7,406 nt of DNA from Thioalkalivibrio sp. (GTDB lineage: Bacteria; Pseudomonadota; Gammaproteobacteria; Ectothiorhodospirales; Ectothiorhodospiraceae). Made by a program: the position numbers and the translations under genes. The stretch is taken from the NCBI GenBank assembly GCA_003555285.1, contig PWGH01000321.1, positions 1 through 7,406 of the forward strand. The letters are read 5' to 3'. The notes beneath the pieces are model-generated. The model was given only the letters and a program-made list of their open reading frames with translations, was not told the DNA's origin and did no database searches. Positions 1 to 5,118 of the stretch are shown in pieces; position 1 is the stretch's first letter; every line of letters starts with the position of its first letter.

Positions 1-888
1 CGCCTGTACCGCGGGACGGTCGGCTCCACCGGCCAGGCGCACTGGTTCGAAACCGACCGCTTCCATTTCGACTGGAGCCTGCACCACGCCTGTGGTCCGG
101 CCGTGAAGGGCCGCCATGCCGGCCGCCACTGGTCGGCGGAAGCCTTCGCGGCCCGCATCCACGCCACGCGGGAGCAGTTGGCGATCCTCGCACGTCCTGC
201 GCGAACGCTGAGGCCGGGGCACTTTCGAGCCTTTCTGGCCCCCGCCGCGCTGGCCGAGATCCTGGGCGTGATTCTCGACAACGGCTTTGGCTTGCGCGCC
301 CACCGCACGCGCCAGACGTCCCTGTTGCACCTGGCCGACGGCACGACCCGGCTGCATCCGCAGGTCACTCTGAGCGAACACACGGCCGGCGCTCACGCGC
401 CGCGCTTCACGGCCCAGGGGCTGTGGCTGCCCCCGCGGGTCACTCTGATCGATGCCGGACGCTTCAGCACCTGTCTGGCCGACGCCCGTTCCGGCCGCGA
501 ATACGCGGTCCCGGTGAATGCCGCCCAGGAATGGCCGCAAGGCCTGGAGATGGAACCCGGGGCACTCGCCCAGGACGACGCCGCGCTGCAGGTAGGCGAA
601 GGCCTTCTGATCTCGGACCTCTGGTACGCGAATCGCTCCGATCCGGGTCGGTGCGGAATCACCGGCATGACCCGGTATGCCTGCCTCTGGGTCGAGAACG
701 GGCAGGTCCAGGCCCCGGTGGAACCCATGCGTTTCGATGTCAGCCTCTACCACCTGCTGGGCGCGGGTCTGCTCGGATTGACGCGGGAGCGCGAACGGCT
801 GATGGACCCAGGCACCTATGAACAGCGTTCCACCCGGAGTGCCTGCCTGCCGGGGATCCTGGTGTGTGGTTTTCCGCTCACATTCTGA
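1..888 (+). CDS. TldD/PmbA family protein, TldE-like (5' partial)
   Basis: The reading frame is open from base 1 to the TGA at 886-888, giving 295 residues with no start in view. Family members have about 450, so roughly the first third is missing. Near the C-terminus are segments typical of TldD/PmbA proteins: GLLISDLWYANRSD at residues about 201-214, TGMTRYACLWVENG at 221-234 and APVEPMRFD at 238-246. TldD and TldE form a heterodimeric metalloprotease that processes peptides such as modified microcins and degrades unfolded small proteins in the cytoplasm. TldD carries the zinc site HExxxH. I see no HExxxH in this fragment although the region that should hold it is largely present, so it is more likely the non-catalytic TldE/PmbA-type partner. 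The partner gene may lie upstream, outside the window. Family assignment is firm; the exact subgroup is inferred. No good intrinsic terminator follows. Confidence 0.85.
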   Translation, partial: RLYRGTVGSTGQAHWFETDRFHFDWSLHHACGPAVKGRHAGRHWSAEAFAARIHATREQLAILARPARTLRPGHFRAFLAPAALAEILGVILDNGFGLRAHRTRQTSLLHLADGTTRLHPQVTLSEHTAGAHAPRFTAQGLWLPPRVTLIDAGRFSTCLADARSGREYAVPVNAAQEWPQGLEMEPGALAQDDAALQVGEGLLISDLWYANRSDPGRCGITGMTRYACLWVENGQVQAPVEPMRFDVSLYHLLGAGLLGLTRERERLMDPGTYEQRSTRSACLPGILVCGFPLTF

Positions 889-1080
889 GGCCTCCGTGCC
901 GGGCCGAGGCCTTCAGGTCGGGCGCGCGCTGGCGACCCGTGGCCTGGACCTCCTTTTGTATTGAGCTGCGGCATGGAGCAGACGACGCGTGGCAAAAAAG
1001 GTCTATGGCCAGTGGCTATACCACCAACACGGCGTTGCAGGATCTATACATAATGTTAAACTGCAACATCCAAAAACGAC

Positions 1081-1119
1081 AACACCGGGCTCAAAAACAA
1101 CACCCGGATCAACAACACC
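1081..1119. repeat. Short imperfect direct repeats (AACACC units)
   Basis: The motif AACACC starts at 1081, 1099 and 1114, each time with a CCGG- or CCGC-like continuation and A-rich linkers. A related element, CAACACGGCGTT at 1025-1036, resembles CAACACCGCGTT at 1113-1124 (11 of 12 identical). Spacing is irregular (18 and 15 bases) and the copies are few, so this is not a CRISPR array. It may be slippage-prone low-complexity DNA or decayed repeat DNA. Confidence 0.4.
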
Positions 1120-1225
1120 GCGTTCAGACAACCCTCGAAAAATGCCCCGGGGAAGGCGGCATCGCGTACGACACCGGCATCGCCCGGAGCCGGTCGGGCT
1201 CAGGTGGAACATGACGTCAGGAATA

Positions 1226-1265
1226 GGGGAACACAGGGGAGGGACAAAGATTACGGGGACGGGGG
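1226..1265 (+). other. G-run cluster, possible G-quadruplex
   Basis: Five runs of three to five G lie within 40 bases: 1226-1229, 1236-1239, 1241-1243, 1255-1258 and 1261-1265, with gaps of 6, 1, 11 and 2 bases. The plus strand could fold into a G-quadruplex, though the 11-base gap is long. The texture, with repeated GGGGA, also recalls the GGGGACAG-like repeats often found beside IS200-type (Y1) transposase genes in gammaproteobacteria. No transposase is present, so that link is only a possibility. Confidence 0.35.
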
Positions 1266-1281
1266 TGGCCAAGCCACCTCC
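1261..1281. repeat. G/C hairpin, 9-bp stem
   Basis: GGGGGTGGC at 1261-1269 pairs with GCCACCTCC at 1273-1281 around a three-base CAA loop, with one G-T wobble. Neither strand has a T-run directly after it, so it is not a standard intrinsic terminator. It lies just beyond the T-run of the neighbouring minus-strand terminator and could act as a backup stem or protect a 3' end. Confidence 0.4.
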
Positions 1282-1287
1282 GATTCT

Positions 1288-1311
1288 AAAAAACCGGAGC
1301 TTCTGCCCCGG
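1288..1311 (-). terminator. Intrinsic terminator of the PilZ-like gene
   Basis: Read on the minus strand, CCGGGGC (1311-1305) pairs with GCTCCGG (1300-1294) around an AGAA tetraloop. The 7-bp stem has one G-U wobble and is followed at once by six T (1293-1288). This is a textbook rho-independent terminator. It lies about 100 bases past the stop codon of the PilZ-like gene and points the right way to end its transcript. On the plus strand no T-run follows, so it should not stop read-through from the TldE-like gene. Confidence 0.75.
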
Positions 1312-1318
1312 GAAAAAC

Positions 1319-1369
1319 GATCGAGCCCGTTGATTTTAACCCATCGGGCCTTCAAGCCCATCGAGCCTT
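1319..1369. repeat. Degenerate 17-base-period repeat
   Basis: CCCATCGGGCCTT (1340-1352) recurs 17 bases later as CCCATCGAGCCTT (1357-1369), with 12 of 13 bases the same. A related GATCGAGCCCGTT lies at 1319-1331. CCCGTTGATTT (1326-1336) recurs as CCCATTGATTT (1374-1384). These lie in what would be the 3' untranslated part of the PilZ-like transcript, between its stop and its terminator. Function unknown. Confidence 0.4.
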
Positions 1370-1412
1370 ATATCCCATTGATTTCCTGATTGTTACCGCT
1401 GAAACGGCTTCG

Positions 1413-1730
1413 CTACAGCGTGTGCGAAACCTGGGACAGGCCGTTGCGCATCAACATCTCGCTAGAAGAACGCAGCCTGCGACTGAACTGGATCCAAATG
1501 CCGTCGGGCCAACGCTTGGAAACCAGACCCTGGACATGGTATCCGTCCTCACTCGTGCCCGGTTCCGGAAAGACCACTTCGACCGAGGCGCCGTGCAGCG
1601 GCCCGGTGTATTCGACGAATGCACCATTGCGGCATAATGTACGGGTTTGGACCGGAATGGGCGTGCCATCGCCTACATCGAGCAAGACATCCGTGCGTAC
1701 CCAGATGCAGTCGTCATCATAAGTTGCCAT
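1413..1730 (-). CDS. PilZ-like domain protein, non-canonical
   Basis: This 105-residue protein starts with an ATG at 1730-1728, preceded by GAGGTGGTG at good spacing, and ends in TAG at 1415-1413. The pattern fits the PilZ beta-barrel. A central RTLCRNGAFVEYTGPLHGASVEVVFPEP segment (in pieces: RTLCRNGAF at about 29-37, then GASVEVVF) matches the usual strand order, and VQGLVSKRWPDGIWIQF-type sequence matches the final strands. PilZ domains normally bind cyclic-di-GMP through RxxxR and D/NxSxxG. Here the second motif reads LCRNG, with neither the Asp/Asn nor the Ser, and no clear RxxxR precedes it. It may therefore be a type that does not bind the nucleotide and works by protein contact, as seen in some type IV pilus PilZ proteins. 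It is a single-gene unit with its own terminator at 1288-1311. Fold assignment is by eye. Confidence 0.7.
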   Translation of the reverse strand: MATYDDDCIWVRTDVLLDVGDGTPIPVQTRTLCRNGAFVEYTGPLHGASVEVVFPEPGTSEDGYHVQGLVSKRWPDGIWIQFSRRLRSSSEMLMRNGLSQVSHTL

Positions 1731-1786
1731 TTTTCACCACCTCTTGCGACAGTATGTGTAGGTACCGCGATCTCCCTGCCGCGTTT

Positions 1787-1816
1787 ATTAATTCCTTTAC
1801 CGTGCATCGTAGGCAA
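1787..1816 (-). promoter_or_regulatory. Possible sigma-70 promoter for the PilZ-like gene
   Basis: On the minus strand, TTGCCT (1816-1811) and ATTAAT (1792-1787) are separated by 18 bases. Each matches four of six consensus bases. The site lies in a locally AT-rich patch and would start a transcript about 50 bases before the ATG at 1730. It is weak by sequence alone. Confidence 0.3.
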
Positions 1817-1899
1817 ATCTATACCCACGGTTAAGGCGTTGCAGCGCCTAGGTACCAGTACCGATTCGCCCGATTGCTCCGTGGCCAGACGCCGAAACG

Positions 1900-1936
1900 C
1901 CGACGTTTCCCCGAGGCGGCCCGCGGGTAACGTCGG
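1900..1936. repeat. Inverted repeat CCGACGTT / AACGTCGG
   Basis: CCGACGTT (1900-1907) and AACGTCGG (1929-1936) are perfect complements. An inner CCCG (1910-1913) can also pair with CGGG (1924-1927), giving a two-part stem. There is no T-run on either side. It could be an RNA hairpin or a protein-binding site. Confidence 0.35.
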
Positions 1937-1979
1937 AAGGATGGCATCGGGAAAAGGGCATCAAAGGGGTTGCGCTCGA

Positions 1980-2009
1980 GCCCTGAATCCGCCGTGCTGC
2001 GCTCAGGGC
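1980..2009. repeat. Inverted repeat GCCCTGA / TCAGGGC
   Basis: GCCCTGA (1980-1986) pairs with TCAGGGC (2003-2009) around a 16-base loop. A competing pairing CCGCC (1989-1993) with GGCGG (2007-2011) is also possible. No T-run follows. Role unknown. Confidence 0.3.
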
Positions 2010-2117
2010 GGCGATGGTTAGGTGCACGAATCTGACGGCGGGGCGAATGGCGTTCTGGCGTGACTCCTACCAGTGCACAGTGGCCTATCGATCGTACGGC
2101 GGTGTGCGGGTCTGTAA

Positions 2118-2153
2118 CCGGCCCCAGGCCGGGATCAGGCGGCCTGGGGCCGG
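2118..2153 (-). terminator. Strong hairpin after the Nudix gene, probable terminator
   Basis: CCGGCCCCAGGCCG (2118-2131) and CGGCCTGGGGCCGG (2140-2153) form a perfect 14-bp, all G/C stem with an 8-base loop. It lies 12 bases beyond the stop codon of the minus-strand Nudix gene, where a transcript would end. There is no proper T-run on either strand (minus reads TTACAG after the stem), so it may work with Rho, or mainly protect the RNA 3' end. Confidence 0.55.
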
Positions 2154-2165
2154 ATCCTTTGCCCC

Positions 2166-2777
2166 TCAGTTGCCCTCGGTATCCTCGGGATCCGGGGGCA
2201 CCACGGGGCCGGACGCGGTCGCCGGGAGCCTCGAATCGAGCAGACCCGACTCGCTCGGGTTACTGCGCGGAGCGATGACCACTTGGTCCATGGTCTCCCG
2301 GTAGTGCTGCAGGGCCCAGTGCACCGACGGGAAGGCGATCTCTTCGGTCGGTATATCGTCGAACCGAAACAGCGCGACTTCCAGGGACTCCGGGCCGGCC
2401 GCGACCCTCGGATGGCGCAGGCGCGCACGGTAGATCAACTGCACCTGGCTGATCCGCGTGAGCGAGTAGATCGCCAACAGCTGGTCGATCTCCAACTCGG
2501 CGCGGGCCTCCTCCCAAGCCTCCCGCAACGCACCGGCCTCGGCACTCTCACCCAGTTCCAGGTAGCCCGCGGGCAGGGTCCAGTAACCCTTTCGGGGCGG
2601 GATCGCCCGGCGGCACAACAGGATCTGGTCGCCCCAGGAGGCGACGCTGCCCACCACAATCTGGGGATTCTCATACTGAACGAAGCCGCAGCTATCACAG
2701 ACCAGACGTTGGCGGTCGTCACCCTCGGGAATACGGCGGCTGAATTGGGAGGAATCTCCCTGGGCTTCGTCTGACAT
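2166..2777 (-). CDS. Nudix hydrolase, zinc-ribbon type (incomplete ribbon)
   Basis: The product has 203 residues if it starts at the ATG at 2777-2775, which has AGGTG nine bases upstream. A GTG four codons earlier (2789) is possible but lacks a good ribosome binding site. The Nudix box spans residues 71-93: G71, E77, then REAWEE at 85-90, with the Mg-binding glutamates intact. The box's usual late Gly is Arg92, in line with relatives that carry EEA-type endings. Before the box is CDSCG (C27, C30) followed by FVQYENP, typical of the YjhB-like Nudix group, which acts on nucleotide diphosphate compounds such as ADP-ribose or NADH-like substrates. That group usually also has an N-terminal CxxCG pair before RIPxGDxR. 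Here RIPEGDDR is present but the first pair is absent. The last 25 residues are a Pro/Ser/Asp-rich tail. Exact substrate cannot be told. A strong hairpin follows the stop. Confidence 0.85.
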   Translation of the reverse strand: MSDEAQGDSSQFSRRIPEGDDRQRLVCDSCGFVQYENPQIVVGSVASWGDQILLCRRAIPPRKGYWTLPAGYLELGESAEAGALREAWEEARAELEIDQLLAIYSLTRISQVQLIYRARLRHPRVAAGPESLEVALFRFDDIPTEEIAFPSVHWALQHYRETMDQVVIAPRSNPSESGLLDSRLPATASGPVVPPDPEDTEGN

Positions 2778-2797
2778 CGGCAATGGCACCTGTACTG

Positions 2798-2815
2798 GGG
2801 ATGCCGGCGCATCCC
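2798..2815. repeat. Small hairpin upstream of the Nudix gene
   Basis: GGGATGC (2798-2804) and GCATCCC (2809-2815) form a perfect 7-bp stem with a CGGC loop, 20 bases upstream of the proposed Nudix start. Being in the leader of the minus-strand message, it could affect translation, or it may be incidental in such GC-rich DNA. Confidence 0.3.
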
Positions 2816-2912
2816 GGCAAGGATCATTGGCATGGGGACCGGCAGCCCGACACCGCAGCGCGGCCGGTGAGCCAGGGCGCGTCGCCCGTTTCCGGCACCA
2901 TACCGCAAATCA

Positions 2913-2965
2913 GGCCCGCGATCTGGTTCGGGTTCCGACCCGCGCTCGGGCCCGCGATTCGGTTC
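2913..2965. repeat. Imperfect 17-base direct repeat
   Basis: The 17 bases at 2913-2929, starting GGCCCGCGAT, recur at 2949-2965 with 15 of 17 bases the same, 36 bases apart. It lies between argE and the Nudix gene. Two copies only; function unknown. Confidence 0.35.
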
Positions 2966-3024
2966 AATAACAGGCGCAAGACCGGCCGGAGTTCTTGGGT
3001 CAGACCCGGTGTCCGGTCCAGAGA

Positions 3025-4179
3025 TCAGCTCAGGGTCTCGATCAGCCGGCGCTGGAACGCGATCCCGGCCTGAACCTGGTCCAGCGTAATGTATTCGTCG
3101 GGTTGGTGCGCCTGATCGATCGAACCCGGACCGCAAATCACGGTAGCCCAACCGGCACGCTGAAACAGGCCGGCCTCAGCCGCAAAGGGCACCTTGATCG
3201 TTCGGTCCACGCCGGCCAGTGTGCAGGCCAACGCGATTGCGGAATTGCCCTGCTCCTCCGCCAACGGCGGTGCCTGAACCAGCAACTCGGTGGTAATTCC
3301 ACTTTCTGCGGCAATGGCCTGCATGTCGGGCTCGACCTGCAGCCGGCAATGCGCCTGAAACTGTGCCAGGATCGTGTCCGGCGCCTCGCCGGGAATCGGC
3401 CGGATATCCCAGTCGAATTGGCACTCGCGGGAGATGATGTTCACTGCCGTACCCCCGCGCACCCGCCCGACATGCAGGGTCGTGTACGGCGGATCGAAGC
3501 CCTCCGCAAAGGGACCCCGGGCGGCACGGGCACGCGCCAGACCGTCGATATGGGCGATCAGCCGAGCCGCGGTGGTGACCGCACTGACGCCGCGATGGGT
3601 CTGGCTGGAATGCGCCTCGTGGCCGAGCACGATTGTGCGCAGCACGGCAATGCCCTTGTGGGCGCTGACCACCTGCATCTGGGTGGGCTCGCCGACAATC
3701 ACCGCGACCGGGGTCGGCACGTCCTGCAGCATCGCCTCGATCAACCGGGGCGCGCCTTGGCAACCGACCTCCTCGTCATAACTCAGGGCCAGATGGATCG
3801 GACGGCGCAGGTTGCGCATCTGGGGGACCAGGGCCAGCGCGATAGCGAGAAAGGTCTTCATGTCGCTGGTGCCGCGGCCATGCAGACGGCCCTGTCGCTC
3901 GACGACCCGGAAGGGATCGTGGGTCCAGGGCTGCCCGTCGACGGGAACCACATCGGTATGGCCGGACAGCACCACGCCGTGCGGAACCTGTGGCCCAACC
4001 GTGGCGAACAGGTTGGCCTTGGAACGATCGTCGCTCACGACCCGTGTCGAGGCCACGCCATGGCGCGCGAGATAATCGCCAACGAATTCGATCAACTCCA
4101 GGTTGGAGTTGCGCGATACCGTGTCGAAACCGACCAGCCGGTCGAGCATCGTGCGCACGTCGGCACTTATCGTGGACAC
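3025..4179 (-). CDS. argE: Acetylornithine deacetylase (ArgE, M20 family)
   Basis: ArgE removes the acetyl group from N-acetylornithine to give ornithine, a cytoplasmic step of linear arginine synthesis. The 384 residues match the length of E. coli ArgE. Metal and catalytic residues of the M20 fold are all visible: H74 and D76 in SGHTDVVPVDG, D106 in GRGTSDMKTF, E136-E137 in SYDEEVGCQG, E164 in VGEPT, and H358 in GPGSIDQAHQPDEY. The N-terminal MLDRLVGFDTVSRNSNLELI stretch (first part: MLDRLVGFDTVS) is also typical. I chose the GTG at 4179-4177 because GGAGG lies 8 bases upstream (4192-4188). An in-frame TTG at 4212 would add 11 residues but has no such site. The stop is TGA at 3027-3025. Related DapE and other M20 deacylases are less likely given the ArgE-like motifs. 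The neighbours on the same strand give no further arginine genes. Confidence 0.93.
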   Translation of the reverse strand: MSTISADVRTMLDRLVGFDTVSRNSNLELIEFVGDYLARHGVASTRVVSDDRSKANLFATVGPQVPHGVVLSGHTDVVPVDGQPWTHDPFRVVERQGRLHGRGTSDMKTFLAIALALVPQMRNLRRPIHLALSYDEEVGCQGAPRLIEAMLQDVPTPVAVIVGEPTQMQVVSAHKGIAVLRTIVLGHEAHSSQTHRGVSAVTTAARLIAHIDGLARARAARGPFAEGFDPPYTTLHVGRVRGGTAVNIISRECQFDWDIRPIPGEAPDTILAQFQAHCRLQVEPDMQAIAAESGITTELLVQAPPLAEEQGNSAIALACTLAGVDRTIKVPFAAEAGLFQRAGWATVICGPGSIDQAHQPDEYITLDQVQAGIAFQRRLIETLS

Positions 4180-4187
4180 CCGTCCAA

Positions 4188-4192
4188 CCTCC
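4188..4192 (-). promoter_or_regulatory. Ribosome binding site that sets the argE start
   Basis: GGAGG on the minus strand (4192-4188) lies 8 bases before the GTG at 4179. It favours this start over the in-frame TTG at 4212, because it would lie inside the coding sequence if the TTG were used. Confidence 0.7.
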
Positions 4193-4364
4193 AGGTCCAA
4201 CCCTTCGCTCAACCCTCGGGGTGAACCGCTGCAAACCGGCGCTCAACGACGCCAGGAAACCGCGTCTCGACCCTCCGGCAACACGCACGACGGAACCCCC
4301 GCTCCGGACGACCACCGACGACTCCGTTCCCCCCTGCCGCAACCCAACCCGAGATCGGGACGAG

Positions 4365-4739
4365 CTATTGCTCCGCGTTCGGCGCTTTTTGTGCCACCGA
4401 TTCGGCGGGAACCTCCGGTGCATCGGCAACACCCGGTTCAGCGGACTTGACCGGATTCTTCCGGGGAATCAGGGCGGTACCGATCATCACCTCCAGCCGG
4501 CGCGCGGCATAGAAGAAGCTTTCGCCGGTCACCGTACCCAGGTAGCGGACATCGGTCACGGCCTCGGCTTCGAAGGGTACATCCCGGCGAAAGCTCTCGA
4601 AGATGGTGCTGCCGCTATAGCCGCCCTTCATGAACACGCCCCGGAGTTCGTAGTCGCTCAACCGGGTTCCCTGAGAGGCACAATACTCGGTGGCGGAGGC
4701 ATTGATCATCGCGCCGGTGAAGATCTTTTTTTCAACCAT
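4365..4739 (-). CDS. Uncharacterised small protein
   Basis: I do not recognise this 124-residue protein. I take the ATG at 4739-4737 (MVEKKIFTGAMINASATEYC), though no ribosome binding site is clear. A TTG at 4775 would add 12 residues and starts inside the inverted repeat at 4769-4805. The stop is TAG at 4367-4365. The middle contains FEAEAVTDVRYLGTVTG and then RRLEVMIGTALIPRK. The AxAVxxVRxLG and GTA pattern faintly recalls YbjQ-like / heavy-metal-binding-domain proteins, but the overall order does not fit well. One Cys is present. No signal peptide or membrane helix is evident, so it is probably cytoplasmic. The last 30 or so residues are a charged, Ala/Pro/Glu-rich tail that is likely disordered. 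It is the first of three minus-strand genes and faces the por operon across a shared upstream region. That it is a gene is supported by coherent protein composition and by the lack of a better frame. Confidence 0.65.
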   Translation of the reverse strand: MVEKKIFTGAMINASATEYCASQGTRLSDYELRGVFMKGGYSGSTIFESFRRDVPFEAEAVTDVRYLGTVTGESFFYAARRLEVMIGTALIPRKNPVKSAEPGVADAPEVPAESVAQKAPNAEQ

Positions 4740-5118
4740 GGCAACATGGTAGTCGGCTCCGTCAGTAATCGGCAATCTATTCGTTTTTATCCTATAGATT
4801 GCCGAGATACCCGACGCAGGGTTCGACCCGGTCGAATTGAGGCGAGGGCGCCCGGCTGCCCCGAAGAGCTACCCCGACCGAATGCCCCGGCTGCACCGGC
4901 CCGGACGTACCACCCTGCGTCGATTGGGACGCACTATGATCTAAAACAACGAAAAGCCAACGCCGCTCTGCTAGTCTCAGTGACGGCGCACACCGGCCTT
5001 GCAGGCGCCTTCGCTTGCAAGCCGCGCTGCAACACAGGCGCCGTGAGCGACTCCCGAGACCGCACCGTCTGCGGCTGTTCGGGGGCCTCGCGGCTCAAGA
5101 TCCTCGACCGGCACGGGA
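4740..5118. other. Divergent intergenic region upstream of the por operon
   Basis: These 379 bases separate the uncharacterised minus-strand gene from the plus-strand por genes, so promoters for both should lie here. It holds the operator-like inverted repeat at 4769-4805 within its most AT-rich patch. A second AT-rich patch is near 4935-4960, with TATGAT at 4935-4940, but no matching -35 box is at the right distance. A small inverted repeat CTTGCA / TGCAAG lies at 4998-5021. No open frame in it looks like a real gene, in particular no ferredoxin-like cysteine pattern. Confidence 0.6.
4769..4805. promoter_or_regulatory. Perfect 12-bp inverted repeat, operator-like
   Basis: TCGGCAATCTAT (4769-4780) and ATAGATTGCCGA (4794-4805) are perfect complements with a 13-base, T-rich spacer. 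It lies 30 bases upstream of the uncharacterised gene's ATG. The centre-to-centre distance of the arms is 25 bases, more than two helical turns. It could bind a dimeric regulator controlling one or both divergent units, or fold as an RNA hairpin in the leader of the minus-strand gene. It lacks the T-run of a terminator. Confidence 0.5.

Larger units (their letters stand above)
889..1412. other. Intergenic region with degenerate repeats and G-runs
   Basis: This 524-base gap separates the converging TldE-like and PilZ-like genes. I see no credible gene in it. Open frames here run through low-complexity Thr/Pro/Arg-rich sequence and have no recognisable domain. It contains three AACACC-based imperfect repeats (1081-1119), a cluster of G-runs (1226-1265), a G/C hairpin (1261-1281), a minus-strand terminator (1288-1311) and a 17-base-period degenerate repeat (1319-1369). 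It is richer in A than the flanking genes, especially around 1040-1130. It may be the worn remains of a mobile or repetitive element, but nothing proves that. Confidence 0.6.
1731..2165. other. Intergenic region with several inverted repeats
   Basis: These 435 bases lie upstream of the PilZ-like gene and downstream of the Nudix gene. Open frames across it show no domain or good ribosome binding site, so I call it non-coding. It holds a possible minus-strand promoter (1787-1816) and inverted repeats at 1900-1936, 1980-2009 and 2118-2153. I looked for tRNA and integron attC features and did not find a complete one. A structured small RNA is possible but unsupported. Confidence 0.6.

Noticed and set aside
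886..915. Weak hairpin after the TldE-like stop codon
   Set aside because: The stem is about six base pairs with a bulge and has no T-run, so it does not qualify as a terminator.
1078..1130. Possible CRISPR-like repeat spacing
   Set aside because: Units are only 6-12 bases, spacing is irregular and there are no unique spacers or cas genes.
989..1333. GTG-started open frame of 114 codons with Thr/Pro repeats
   Set aside because: The product is Arg/Thr/Pro-rich low-complexity sequence made from the DNA repeats, overlaps the terminator and has no domain.
2014..2020. GTTAGGT, resembling the right-hand core of an integron attC site
   Set aside because: No partner RYYYAAC core was found at a suitable distance upstream and no cassette or integrase is present.
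2995..4224. Open frame of 409 codons on the plus strand
   Set aside because: It is the antisense shadow of argE, whose active-site motifs and ribosome binding site are clear on the minus strand.
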